A stretch of 32,172 nucleotides of DNA from Arthrobacter sp. (GTDB lineage: Bacteria; Actinomycetota; Actinomycetes; Actinomycetales; Micrococcaceae). Under the pieces are notes generated by a model. It was given only the letters and a program-made list of their open reading frames with translations. It ran no database searches and had not been told where the DNA came from. This document shows, piece by piece, positions 17,010 through 23,060 of the stretch. The position numbers and the translations under genes were made by a program. The stretch is taken from NCBI RefSeq assembly GCF_031179385.1, contig NZ_JAPSHV010000021.1, forward strand, positions 1-32,172, given 5' to 3'. Within the stretch, counting starts at the first letter, position 1, and each line of letters begins with the position of its first letter.

Positions 17010-17363
17010 GTGAATACACTGGAAACCCTTGTGGGCGATTGGCTCACCCTTCCCGATGTCGCGGAAGCGCTTGACCTGTCAATCACCAAGGTCCATGGCC
17101 TGATCAATGAGCGCGCGCTCGTGTCGGTCCGCGTCACTGACCGGAACATCCGCTCTGTGCCCGCAGAGTTCATCACCGATGGGCATGTCCTCGAGAGCCT
17201 CAAGGGAACCGTTGCAGTCCTGGGCGATTCAGGCTTCTCGGACGAAGAGATCATCCGCTGGCTCTTCACGGAAGACGAGTCCCTGCCGGGTCGACCCATT
17301 GATGCACTGAAGGCAGGGCGAAAGACGGAGATTCGCCGTCGTGCCCAAGCTATGGCCTGGTAG
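17010..17363 (+). CDS. Rv2175c-like DNA-binding protein
   Basis: A small 117-residue protein with a winged-helix/HTH-like N-terminal half (LTLPDVAEALDLSITKVHGLI) and the conserved C-terminal block RPIDALKAGRKTEIRRRAQAMAW, which closely resembles the end of M. tuberculosis Rv2175c. In that species Rv2175c binds DNA and is phosphorylated by PknL on an N-terminal threonine. Here the protein starts at GTG 17010 (MNTLETLVGDWL), so the longer N-terminal tail that holds that threonine is missing, though T3 and T6 are present. A possible leaderless -10 (CACGCT, 16997-17002) lies 7 nt upstream; there is no ribosome-binding site. It is divergent from the transglycosylase gene and convergent with the polyprenyl synthase gene. 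An ATG further upstream (16932 frame) is unlikely. Confidence 0.85.
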   Translation: MNTLETLVGDWLTLPDVAEALDLSITKVHGLINERALVSVRVTDRNIRSVPAEFITDGHVLESLKGTVAVLGDSGFSDEEIIRWLFTEDESLPGRPIDALKAGRKTEIRRRAQAMAW

Positions 17364-17392
17364 TCACCTGCGCGTCATGCGAGGCCGCCGCG

Positions 17393-18502
17393 TCAGGCCG
17401 TGCGCGTGACCGCGGCCTCGGCAAGGAAACCGAGTGCGTCCCTGCAGACCGCATCCAGGGGTATCGCTTCCAGCGCCTGAAAGCTGGTGGCCGCCCGCTC
17501 GGCTATGAGGGCTTCAACTTCTTCTCGCGCACCGGTTTGATCGATAATTCCCTGCAGCTGGAACACCTCTTCCTGACTCATCACCGTGCTCCCGAGCCCA
17601 GCATTCAGGGCGTCCTTCTGCTCCGGGCTGGCGGCCTGCAAGGCTTTCGCTATCAGGACGGTCCGCTTGCCCTCGCGGAGATCATCCCCGGAGGGCTTAC
17701 CGGTGACCGCCGGGTCGCCATAGACCCCGAGCAGGTCGTCCCGTAACTGGAATGCCTCGCCCAGCGGAAGCGCGAACGACGAGTAGCCGGCGAGCACTTC
17801 CGGTGTTGCCCCCGCAAGGGCGCCGCCGATACACAGCGGATGCTCGGTCGAGTACCTGGCGGATTTGAACCGCACGATGCCCAGTGCGCGTTCGGCTGCC
17901 TCAGCGGGGTCCCGATCCGGTCCGACAGCTTCCTCGAGCAGGTCGAGGTACTGCCCAGCCATGACTTCCGTGCGCATCCGGTTGAAGATCGCTCGCGCCG
18001 TGCGAAGCGTCTCTGGCGCCCCGGCGATGGAAGCGAACGCCTCCTCACTGAGTGACAGGCAAAGATCTCCCGCGAGGATGGCCGCACCGGTGCCGAAGTG
18101 CGCTGCGTCGAGATGCCAGCGCCCGTTATCGTGGCGGCCTTCGAACTGCTTGTGCACGCTTGGCGCACCACGCCTGATGTCCGACCGGTCGATGATGTCG
18201 TCGTGCACGAGCGCGGCCGCCTGAAACAGTTCGAGGGACATCCCTGCGGTGACGATGCCGTCGTCGTCCGTTGCTCCTCCGGCTCCCCTCCATCCCCAGT
18301 AACACAGCAGCGGCCGCATCTTCTTCCCGCCGGCGACCAGCCGTTCAATTGCGTCAACAAGGACGGCGCTGTCCGGTGATACGGACTCCAATAGGGTGCG
18401 CTGCGCGGAAAGGAAGTCCCGGGTGACTCCAGTAAGTGACTGACGGAAGCGATCCTGCTCGTCCTGGATAAGCGTGGAAGAAGCAGCGATACGGTCGGTC
18501 AT
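17393..18502 (-). CDS. idsA: Polyprenyl (geranylgeranyl-type) diphosphate synthase
   Basis: Trans-prenyltransferase of 369 residues that elongates allylic diphosphates with isopentenyl diphosphate. The first aspartate-rich motif is DDIID (101-105) in LVHDDIIDRSDIRRG, and the second is RDDLLGVYGD at about 254-263, where the last aspartate position is Gly, a form common in actinobacterial geranylgeranyl-type synthases. GGKKMRP near 58-64 binds diphosphate. The chain length cannot be settled from sequence. It sits where idsA2 (Rv2173) lies in M. tuberculosis, next to the Rv2175c gene, and the product may feed quinones, carotenoids or lipid carriers. The ATG at 18502 is supported by a TAGACT hexamer 6 nt upstream (leaderless) and by the absence of a Shine-Dalgarno sequence. 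Confidence 0.9.
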   Translation of the reverse strand: MTDRIAASSTLIQDEQDRFRQSLTGVTRDFLSAQRTLLESVSPDSAVLVDAIERLVAGGKKMRPLLCYWGWRGAGGATDDDGIVTAGMSLELFQAAALVHDDIIDRSDIRRGAPSVHKQFEGRHDNGRWHLDAAHFGTGAAILAGDLCLSLSEEAFASIAGAPETLRTARAIFNRMRTEVMAGQYLDLLEEAVGPDRDPAEAAERALGIVRFKSARYSTEHPLCIGGALAGATPEVLAGYSSFALPLGEAFQLRDDLLGVYGDPAVTGKPSGDDLREGKRTVLIAKALQAASPEQKDALNAGLGSTVMSQEEVFQLQGIIDQTGAREEVEALIAERAATSFQALEAIPLDAVCRDALGFLAEAAVTRTA

Positions 18503-18508
18503 AGGCCC

Positions 18509-18514
18509 AGTCTA
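18509..18514 (-). promoter_or_regulatory. Leaderless -10 element of the polyprenyl synthase gene
   Basis: TAGACT on the minus strand (18514 to 18509) is separated by 6 nt (GGGCCT) from the ATG at 18502, so transcription would begin at or next to the start codon. Confidence 0.5.
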
Positions 18515-18582
18515 GGCGCTCCTCATCCGGTGCTGTCCGCTGCGGTGACCGCCGGAGCGGTCGAATTGACCGTGGGCAGCAC

Positions 18583-18588
18583 TAGGAT
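18583..18588 (+). promoter_or_regulatory. Candidate leaderless -10 element of dinB
   Basis: TAGGAT at 18583-18588 ends 7 nt before the ATG at 18596. AGGA within it could alternatively act as a weak Shine-Dalgarno sequence. No LexA-type box is visible nearby. Confidence 0.4.
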
Positions 18589-18595
18589 GAGCACC

Positions 18596-19840
18596 ATGTC
18601 CATCCGCTCCGATTCCGCTGGACCAGAGGACGCCGAATGCACCATCCTCCACGTGGACATGGACGCCTTCTACGTATCGGTGGAGCTTCTCTCGCGCCCG
18701 GATCTCCGCGGGAAGGCAGTGATCGCCGGGTCGCCGTCGGGCCGTTCAGTCGTATTGTCGGCCTCCTACGAGGCGCGGCGGTTCGGAGTCCGATCCGCCA
18801 TGCCGATGGCCACTGCCATGCGGCTCTGTCCCCACGCGGTGATCCTCGAACCTCACCATCAACGCTATGCCGAGGTCTCCGCCTCTGTCATGGAGATCTT
18901 CGGCACCATCACACCACTCGTTGAACAGCTGAGTGTGGACGAAGCCTTCCTTGACGTGTCGGGATCCCTGCGCCGTCTCGGGCCGCCCCGGCGCATCGGT
19001 GAGCTCATCAGAAGCACAATTGCACGTGAGCTCGGCATCACTGCGAGCGTCGGGATCGCCTCCACCAAGTTCGTCGCGAAAATCGCGTCAACGCGTGCCA
19101 AGCCGGACGGGCTATTGCTGATTCCGGCAGCGCAGACCGTTGAATACCTGCATACACTCCCGGTGTCAGCGCTCTGGGGGGTGGGCACGAAGACACAGGA
19201 GGTTCTCGCGCGGCTCGGAATCAGGACCGTCGAAGATGTTGCACGGACACCCGTTTCCGTCCTGCAACGCACACTGGGCGCCACCGGCACACATGTTCAC
19301 AGGCTTGCCTGGGGGAAGGACCCCCGGCCGGTGACGGTCAGCAGACAGGAGAAGAGTATTGGCGCCGAAGAGACCTTCGCGTCCGATATCGCTGACGACG
19401 ACACTCTCCGCGCGGAACTGCTTCGCCTGTCGCACCGAACGGCCTCCCGCCTTCGGTCCGCGCAGTTGCGCACCTCTGGGATCTCCCTCAAGCTTCGCTA
19501 TGCGGACTTCTCCACCCTCACCCGGTCGCGGCGGTTGGCGGAGCCTACCGACAGTGCCCACGCCGTCTACGTCGCGGCGTGCCAACTGTTGGAGTCGCTG
19601 GGTGAACGTCCGCTGAGCGTTCGACTTATCGGAATACGGGCGGAGAAACTCGAATCTGCGGCCGGCAGTGCGCACCAGCTGACGATCGACCGCCAGGACG
19701 ACAATTGGCGTCTTGCCGAACAGGCGCTCGACCGCGTGAACGGCAAGTTCGGCGCTTCAATGATTATCCCGGCCCGGTTATTGAGACCCCCGTCCGGGAC
19801 AGCAAACGGGGAGGCATCCAACGAGCCGTCGAACGGCTGA
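18596..19840 (+). CDS. dinB: DNA polymerase IV (Y-family)
   Basis: Error-prone translesion DNA polymerase of 414 residues. The catalytic carboxylates are in HVDMDAFYVSVE (D21 and D23) and SVDEAFLDV (D115, E116). The finger motif is SYEARRFGVRSAMPM; the GIASTKFVAKIAS and helix-hairpin-helix (LWGVGTKTQEVLARLGI) regions follow, then the little-finger domain with RKEKSIG-like RQEKSIGAEETF. The start at ATG 18596 (MSIRSDSAG) is preferred for its 7-nt distance to TAGGAT; ATG 18587 or upstream GTG codons in frame are possible but lack signals. It is divergent from the polyprenyl synthase gene. No canonical C-terminal clamp motif was recognised with certainty. SOS control is not evident, as no CGAAC-N4-GTTCG site was found. 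Confidence 0.92.
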   Translation: MSIRSDSAGPEDAECTILHVDMDAFYVSVELLSRPDLRGKAVIAGSPSGRSVVLSASYEARRFGVRSAMPMATAMRLCPHAVILEPHHQRYAEVSASVMEIFGTITPLVEQLSVDEAFLDVSGSLRRLGPPRRIGELIRSTIARELGITASVGIASTKFVAKIASTRAKPDGLLLIPAAQTVEYLHTLPVSALWGVGTKTQEVLARLGIRTVEDVARTPVSVLQRTLGATGTHVHRLAWGKDPRPVTVSRQEKSIGAEETFASDIADDDTLRAELLRLSHRTASRLRSAQLRTSGISLKLRYADFSTLTRSRRLAEPTDSAHAVYVAACQLLESLGERPLSVRLIGIRAEKLESAAGSAHQLTIDRQDDNWRLAEQALDRVNGKFGASMIIPARLLRPPSGTANGEASNEPSNG

Positions 19841-19960
19841 TTTCGGGCCTTGCAGGGGTCTCCGGCGGCCGGGAGCGGCTTTCCCTCGGGGTGAATGCAA
19901 TCTATCCTTATTACTAGGGATCGACCAGGTGTTGACCCACTCAGATCAGCAAGCCGCAGC

Positions 19961-20009
19961 GAACTCGTTGCGGTGGCAGCCGGGAACTAGTTCCCGGCTG
20001 AACTCGTTG
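19961..20009. promoter_or_regulatory. Cluster of three GAACTnGTTn elements, the central one in a 24-bp palindrome
   Basis: GAACTCGTTG occurs identically at 19961-19970 and 20000-20009. Between them GAACTAGTTC (19984-19993) is the centre of a perfect 24-bp palindrome (19977-20000, arms CAGCCGGGAACT). The three decamers match at 8 of 10 positions. They lie 40-90 nt before the DUF3040 gene. The layout suits a multimeric repressor site; as RNA, the palindrome could also form a 10-bp hairpin ending dinB transcription. Confidence 0.5.
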
Positions 20010-20051
20010 TTTGGGTTTGAGGGTTTCGGTACCAGTAGCAAGGAGGCAGTG

Positions 20052-20429
20052 ATGGCACTCTCGGAACACGAGCAGCGGCTGCTTGACCAGTTGGAACAAC
20101 AGCTTCACGCCGACGATCCCAAATTCGCCCACTCCATGGCGTCGAGTACCACTCGCTCGATGTCCACCCGCCGTATCGTGCTCGGTTCGCTCGTGACCAT
20201 TGCCGGTATCGCGATCCTGCTACTCGGCATCTGGAATCAATTCATACCGGTGGGTGTCCTGGGCTTCCTCATTATGGGCGCCGGTGTTTACTACGCAACA
20301 ACCAAGACCAAGCTGGACGGCGCCGCCCCGGGAGCCGGCAAAACGGCCAAGGCGTCCAGCTCGCCGCGCGGCGGTTTCCTCAGCAGTCTCGAAGAAAAGT
20401 GGGACGAGCGTAAAAGGGATCAACCCTAA
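20052..20429 (+). CDS. DUF3040 membrane protein
   Basis: A 125-residue protein of the actinobacterial DUF3040 family, recognised by its MALSEHEQRLLDQLEQQLHADDPKFA N-terminal amphipathic segment, two transmembrane helices (about 42-61 and 64-83) and a basic, low-complexity C-terminal tail. The function is unknown. The family typically sits next to the mraZ/dcw cluster, as here and as Rv2169c in M. tuberculosis, hinting at a link with cell division or envelope synthesis. The ATG at 20052 follows AAGGAGG (20040-20046); an in-frame GTG directly before it (20049) is an alternative, and longer upstream starts would run through the palindrome region and are rejected. The gene ends in a strong terminator. 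Confidence 0.88.
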   Translation: MALSEHEQRLLDQLEQQLHADDPKFAHSMASSTTRSMSTRRIVLGSLVTIAGIAILLLGIWNQFIPVGVLGFLIMGAGVYYATTKTKLDGAAPGAGKTAKASSSPRGGFLSSLEEKWDERKRDQP

Positions 20430-20454
20430 GCTCCCCACCTCCTCCACTTTCCCC

Positions 20455-20483
20455 CACAGGGCCCGCCAAAGGCGGGCCCTGTG
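20455..20483 (+). terminator. Terminator after the DUF3040 gene
   Basis: A perfect 13-bp stem (CACAGGGCCCGCC, 20455-20467, with 20471-20483) with an AAA loop, followed by TCGTTTA. It separates the DUF3040 gene from the dcw cluster. Confidence 0.9.
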
Positions 20484-20625
20484 TCGTTTAATCGCCACAA
20501 ACCGACGTTGATGCCCCCTGGCAGCACCACATTCGCAATATCCCCTCCACAGCCCTTCACCTAGCGATATCCGCATGGCTTCGCCGATCAGCGGGAAGAA
20601 ACAGTTCGACGCACGTGGTGTCGCG

Positions 20626-20653
20626 TTGACGGGGGAGGATTGTGGAGTAAAGT
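20626..20653 (+). promoter_or_regulatory. mraZ (dcw operon) promoter
   Basis: TTGACG (20626-20631) and TAAAGT (20648-20653) are separated by 16 nt, a good housekeeping-type promoter. Transcription would begin near 20660, giving a leader of about 53 nt before mraZ. The rest of the 283-nt gap from 20430 holds only the DUF3040 terminator and no gene. Confidence 0.7.
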
Positions 20654-20660
20654 GGGGGAC
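20631..20660 (+). promoter_or_regulatory. MraZ-box repeats (autoregulatory operator)
   Basis: Three G-rich 10-nt units follow each other at 20631, 20641 and 20651 (GGGGGAGGAT, TGTGGAGTAA, AGTGGGGGAC). The TGG triplets of the last two are exactly 10 bp apart. MraZ proteins bind TGGGN-type repeats with a 5-nt spacer ahead of their own gene. The units overlap the -10 element and the -35/-10 spacer, fitting autorepression. Confidence 0.65.
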
Positions 20661-20665
20661 ATAAG

Positions 20666-20682
20666 AGCGTAGTGGTTACGCT
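20666..20682 (+). other. Hairpin at the 5' end of the mraZ leader
   Basis: AGCGTA (20666-20671) and TACGCT (20677-20682) pair perfectly around a GTGGT loop, within about 6 nt of the predicted transcription start. It could stabilise the mRNA. Confidence 0.4.
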
Positions 20683-20712
20683 TGGCCCTCCCGATCGGAC
20701 AGGTGGTGGCGG

Positions 20713-21144
20713 ATGTTCCTAGGAACACACTCGCCACGGCTGGACGAGAAGGGGCGGTTGATCCTACCGGCAAAGTTTCGAGACGAACTGAGCGACGGTT
20801 TGGTGTTGACCAGGGGCCAAGAGCGCTGCATCTACGTTTTTAGTCAGCGGGAGTTCGAGAAAGTTCACGAGCAGATGCGGGAGGCACCGCTCTCATCGCG
20901 CCAGGCTCGTGATTACATTCGCGTTTTTCTGTCCGGCGCATCAGATGAGGTGCCGGATAAGCAGGGAAGGGTGACGATTCCGCAGGCCCTGCGTACCTAC
21001 GCAGGGCTGGATCGGGAGCTTGCAGTGATCGGAGCGGGAAGCCGCGCTGAGATCTGGGATGCGACCGCGTGGAATGACTATCTCGAAGAGAAGGAAACGG
21101 CCTTCTCCGAAACTGACGAAGACGCACTGCCGGGAATTTTCTGA
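20713..21144 (+). CDS. mraZ: Transcriptional regulator MraZ
   Basis: A 143-residue double AbrB/SpoVT-like DNA-binding protein, first gene of the dcw cluster, known in other bacteria to form a ring-shaped oligomer and control its own operon. The two half-repeats are [18 protein letters not shown] (about 9-26) and [16 protein letters not shown] (81-96), each with the conserved GR-x-x-x-P core. The ATG at 20713 ([15 protein letters not shown]) is the standard family start; AGGTGG at 20701-20706 is its likely ribosome-binding site. The direct G-rich repeats over its promoter support autoregulation. The length and motifs are normal. The next gene begins only after an unusually long 230-nt gap. Confidence 0.97.
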   Translation: MFLGTHSPRLDEKGRLILPAKFRDELSDGLVLTRGQERCIYVFSQREFEKVHEQMREAPLSSRQARDYIRVFLSGASDEVPDKQGRVTIPQALRTYAGLDRELAVIGAGSRAEIWDATAWNDYLEEKETAFSETDEDALPGIF

Positions 21145-21158
21145 CAGTCGCTGCACCG

Positions 21159-21186
21159 AGTAACCACAACCCTTAGTAACTACAAC
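21159..21186 (+). repeat. Near-perfect 12-bp direct repeat AGTAACyACAAC
   Basis: AGTAACCACAAC (21159-21170) and AGTAACTACAAC (21175-21186) differ at one base and are spaced 16 bp apart. They lie just after the mraZ stop codon and may be a protein-binding site for internal control of the operon. Confidence 0.5.
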
Positions 21187-21215
21187 AGAGCATTCGCGCT
21201 TGCGAAGGTTCTTGG

Positions 21216-21251
21216 ATGAGACCTCCAGCCGCCCAGCGGCCGCCCACCTGA
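21216..21251 (+). CDS. Possible 11-codon proline-rich leader peptide before rsmH
   Basis: ATG at 21216 to TGA at 21249-21251 encodes MRPPAAQRPPT, with two Pro-Pro pairs. GAAGG (21204-21208) lies 7 nt upstream, an ideal Shine-Dalgarno spacing. The stop codon falls in the 5' arm of the mraW-like hairpin, so a ribosome finishing this frame would cover that arm. Pro-Pro pairs are known to slow ribosomes, which could make it sensitive to elongation factor P or prolyl-tRNA. No homologue is known to me, and a chance frame cannot be excluded. Confidence 0.35.
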   Translation: MRPPAAQRPPT

Positions 21252-21272
21252 CTCACCTTCCCCGGAGCCAGG
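21247..21272 (+). ncRNA. Hairpin resembling the mraW RNA motif
   Basis: CCTG-A-CTC (21247-21254) pairs with GAG-C-CAGG (21265-21272) with one A-C mismatch, closing a 10-nt loop ACCUUCCCCG (21255-21264). The actinobacterial mraW motif, a candidate cis-regulatory RNA known from comparative genomics, is, as I recall it, a hairpin with a CUUCCCC loop in front of mraW (rsmH), which fits both sequence and position. The loop CCUUCC (21256-21261) is complementary to the rsmH Shine-Dalgarno GGAAGG (21360-21365). The assignment is from memory of the motif and not from a covariance search. Confidence 0.6.
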
Positions 21273-21374
21273 CAGACGGACGCATGGAGCGGATGGGGAT
21301 CTGATCGAAGAACAAGCACAGCGTTCACAGCACAGGTGCGCAGCCTGAATGAGTCAGCAGGAAGGAGCGGGCAT

Positions 21375-22364
21375 ATGGGGGAGGAGCGTCCTACCGAGGA
21401 ACGGCACATTCCCGTTCTGCTGGACCGGTGCATCAACCTCCTCGCTCCCGCTATTGAATCGGCCGGTGAGGGCGCCGTCGTCGTAGACGCCACCCTCGGC
21501 ATGGGGGGCCACTCCGAGGCCATGCTCCAGCGGTTCAATAAACTCCACCTCGTGGGCATAGACCGCGACCAGCAGGCCCTGCGTCTCGCCGGAGAGAGGC
21601 TTGCTGCCTTCCGGAACCGCACCGACCTCGTGCACGCCGTGTATGACGAAATTCCCTCGGTTCTCGAAGACCTCGGCTTCGACAAAGTGCACGGCATTCT
21701 GTTCGACCTGGGTGTCTCCTCGCTGCAGCTTGATGAGCGTAATCGCGGGTTCGCCTACTCCTACGACGCACCACTCGACATGAGGATGGACACGAGTACC
21801 GGGCAGAGTGCCGCCGACGTCGTGAACACCTACTCCGAAGAGGAGCTGCGGCGAATCATCCGCAGCTGGGGGGAGGAGAAGTTCGCAGGGCGCATCGCTT
21901 CCGCGATCGTCGCCGCCCGTGGAACAAAACCGTTCGGCACCACCGGTGAACTGGTCGACGTTATTCGGTCTGTGGTTCCGGCAGGAGCCGCCAGAACCGG
22001 CGGACATCCAGCGAAACGGACCTTCCAGGCCCTGCGGATCGAGGTCAACGAGGAGCTCTCCGTACTCACCCGGGCCATCCCGGCTGCGCTGGGTTCGATC
22101 GCAGTGCAGGGGAGGGTAGTGGTCATGTCCTACCACTCCCTCGAGGACAAGATCGTGAAAGCGGCTTTCACCGCAGGAACCCGATCTTCGGCCCCCGTCG
22201 GGTTTCCGGTGGAACTCGAGGAGCACAAGCCGTATCTCAAAACCTTGACCAAGGGTACCGAAGCACCCACGGACCAGGAGATCGCCGACAACCCGCGAGC
22301 CGCGTCCGCCAAGCTCAGGGCAGTTGAACGGACCAGAACCAGCCCGACAGACAGGAACGCATGA
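21375..22364 (+). CDS. rsmH: 16S rRNA (cytosine1402-N4)-methyltransferase
   Basis: SAM-dependent methyltransferase (MraW) of 329 residues that N4-methylates C1402 in the decoding centre of 16S r[16 protein letters not shown] is the family N-terminus, [10 protein letters not shown] (42-51) binds SAM, and the [30 protein letters not shown] block is diagnostic. The C-terminal signature is [14 protein letters not shown] ... [10 protein letters not shown]. The ATG at 21375 ([11 protein letters not shown]) is chosen because GGAAGGAG (21360-21367) lies 7 nt upstream; an in-frame GTG at 21336 would add 13 residues but lacks such a site. Its TGA overlaps the ATG of ftsL (ATGA, 22361-22364), so the pair is translationally coupled. 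The family link to the cell-wall cluster is ancient, but its reason is unresolved. Confidence 0.96.
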   Translation: MGEERPTEERHIPVLLDRCINLLAPAIESAGEGAVVVDATLGMGGHSEAMLQRFNKLHLVGIDRDQQALRLAGERLAAFRNRTDLVHAVYDEIPSVLEDLGFDKVHGILFDLGVSSLQLDERNRGFAYSYDAPLDMRMDTSTGQSAADVVNTYSEEELRRIIRSWGEEKFAGRIASAIVAARGTKPFGTTGELVDVIRSVVPAGAARTGGHPAKRTFQALRIEVNEELSVLTRAIPAALGSIAVQGRVVVMSYHSLEDKIVKAAFTAGTRSSAPVGFPVELEEHKPYLKTLTKGTEAPTDQEIADNPRAASAKLRAVERTRTSPTDRNA

Positions 22365-23026
22365 TGAGCCAGTCAGTGCAGGAGAGGCCGTCTGTGCATC
22401 GCAGCGCTTACGCAACCGCGCCGATGGTCGCAGGCAATACTGCGCGCGCCCTGCAGAGTCCTGCGATATCGAACCCGGAGACGCAGGCCGGACGGGAACG
22501 ACGGCGGACCCCGCTTTCAGTGGTTCCCGCCGCTCCCACGCGTGGTCGGGTGCCTTTCGCCGTCTTCTCGATGGCTGCGCTCATCGCCGCCCTGGTGGTC
22601 GTCCTCATGCTGAACATCTCCGTCTCCAGCAGTCAATACAAGCTGGTTTCACTGCGTGGTCAGGAGGTTGCCCTTGCTGAGCAGAACCAGGCTTTGACGC
22701 AACAGCTCGAGAACCTCAGGGCACCCCAAAACCTTGCAACGGCGGCTCATGAACTCGACATGGTGGCTTCCCCGACTTTCGGAATCATTGATGTAGATTC
22801 GTTGGCAGTCAGCGGAACTCCGGAACCAGCCAGCGGGTCTGATGCACCGCCGGTCCTTGTTCCGGCCCCCGCTGTGAATATGCCGAGCGAGGCCGCCGCG
22901 CCTGCAGCGCCCGTCGAAAAGGCGGAGCCAGCAGCGGAACCCGCCGTCGAGGAACCGGTCACGACCGCGGAGCCGGCGAGCGGCGGAACCATCCCGGCAC
23001 CCGCACAAGCCGCTCCCGGACAATAA
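22361..23026 (+). CDS. ftsL: Cell-division protein FtsL-like
   Basis: A bitopic divisome protein of 221 residues, placed by gene order (between rsmH and ftsI) and topology because FtsL sequence is poorly conserved. A disordered, Arg-rich cytoplasmic stretch covers 1-64, a transmembrane helix about 65-88, then a heptad-like region [20 protein letters not shown] (97-116) that should pair with FtsB/DivIC. Residues from about 155 to the end are a Pro/Ala/Glu-rich extension, making it roughly twice the size of E. coli FtsL. It starts at ATG 22361, overlapping the rsmH stop, with AGGAA upstream; ATG 22364 is an equal alternative. The FtsL name is secure for position but not by sequence alone. Confidence 0.82.
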   Translation: MMSQSVQERPSVHRSAYATAPMVAGNTARALQSPAISNPETQAGRERRRTPLSVVPAAPTRGRVPFAVFSMAALIAALVVVLMLNISVSSSQYKLVSLRGQEVALAEQNQALTQQLENLRAPQNLATAAHELDMVASPTFGIIDVDSLAVSGTPEPASGSDAPPVLVPAPAVNMPSEAAAPAAPVEKAEPAAEPAVEEPVTTAEPASGGTIPAPAQAAPGQ

Positions 23027-23060
23027 GCAACCGCAGTAACCAACGCAGCGAGGAACCACG

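Noticed and set aside
18530-18532. GTG at 18530 as the dinB start
   Set aside because: There is no ribosome-binding site, the extra residues do not resemble DinB, and it crowds the divergent promoter.
19984-19993. LexA/SOS box near dinB
   Set aside because: The GAAC and GTTC halves are separated by 2 nt instead of the 4 nt of the actinobacterial SOS box, and the site is downstream of dinB.
21354-22415. 353-codon open frame on the minus strand across rsmH
   Set aside because: It is the antisense shadow of a well-conserved gene with no ribosome-binding site or family resemblance.
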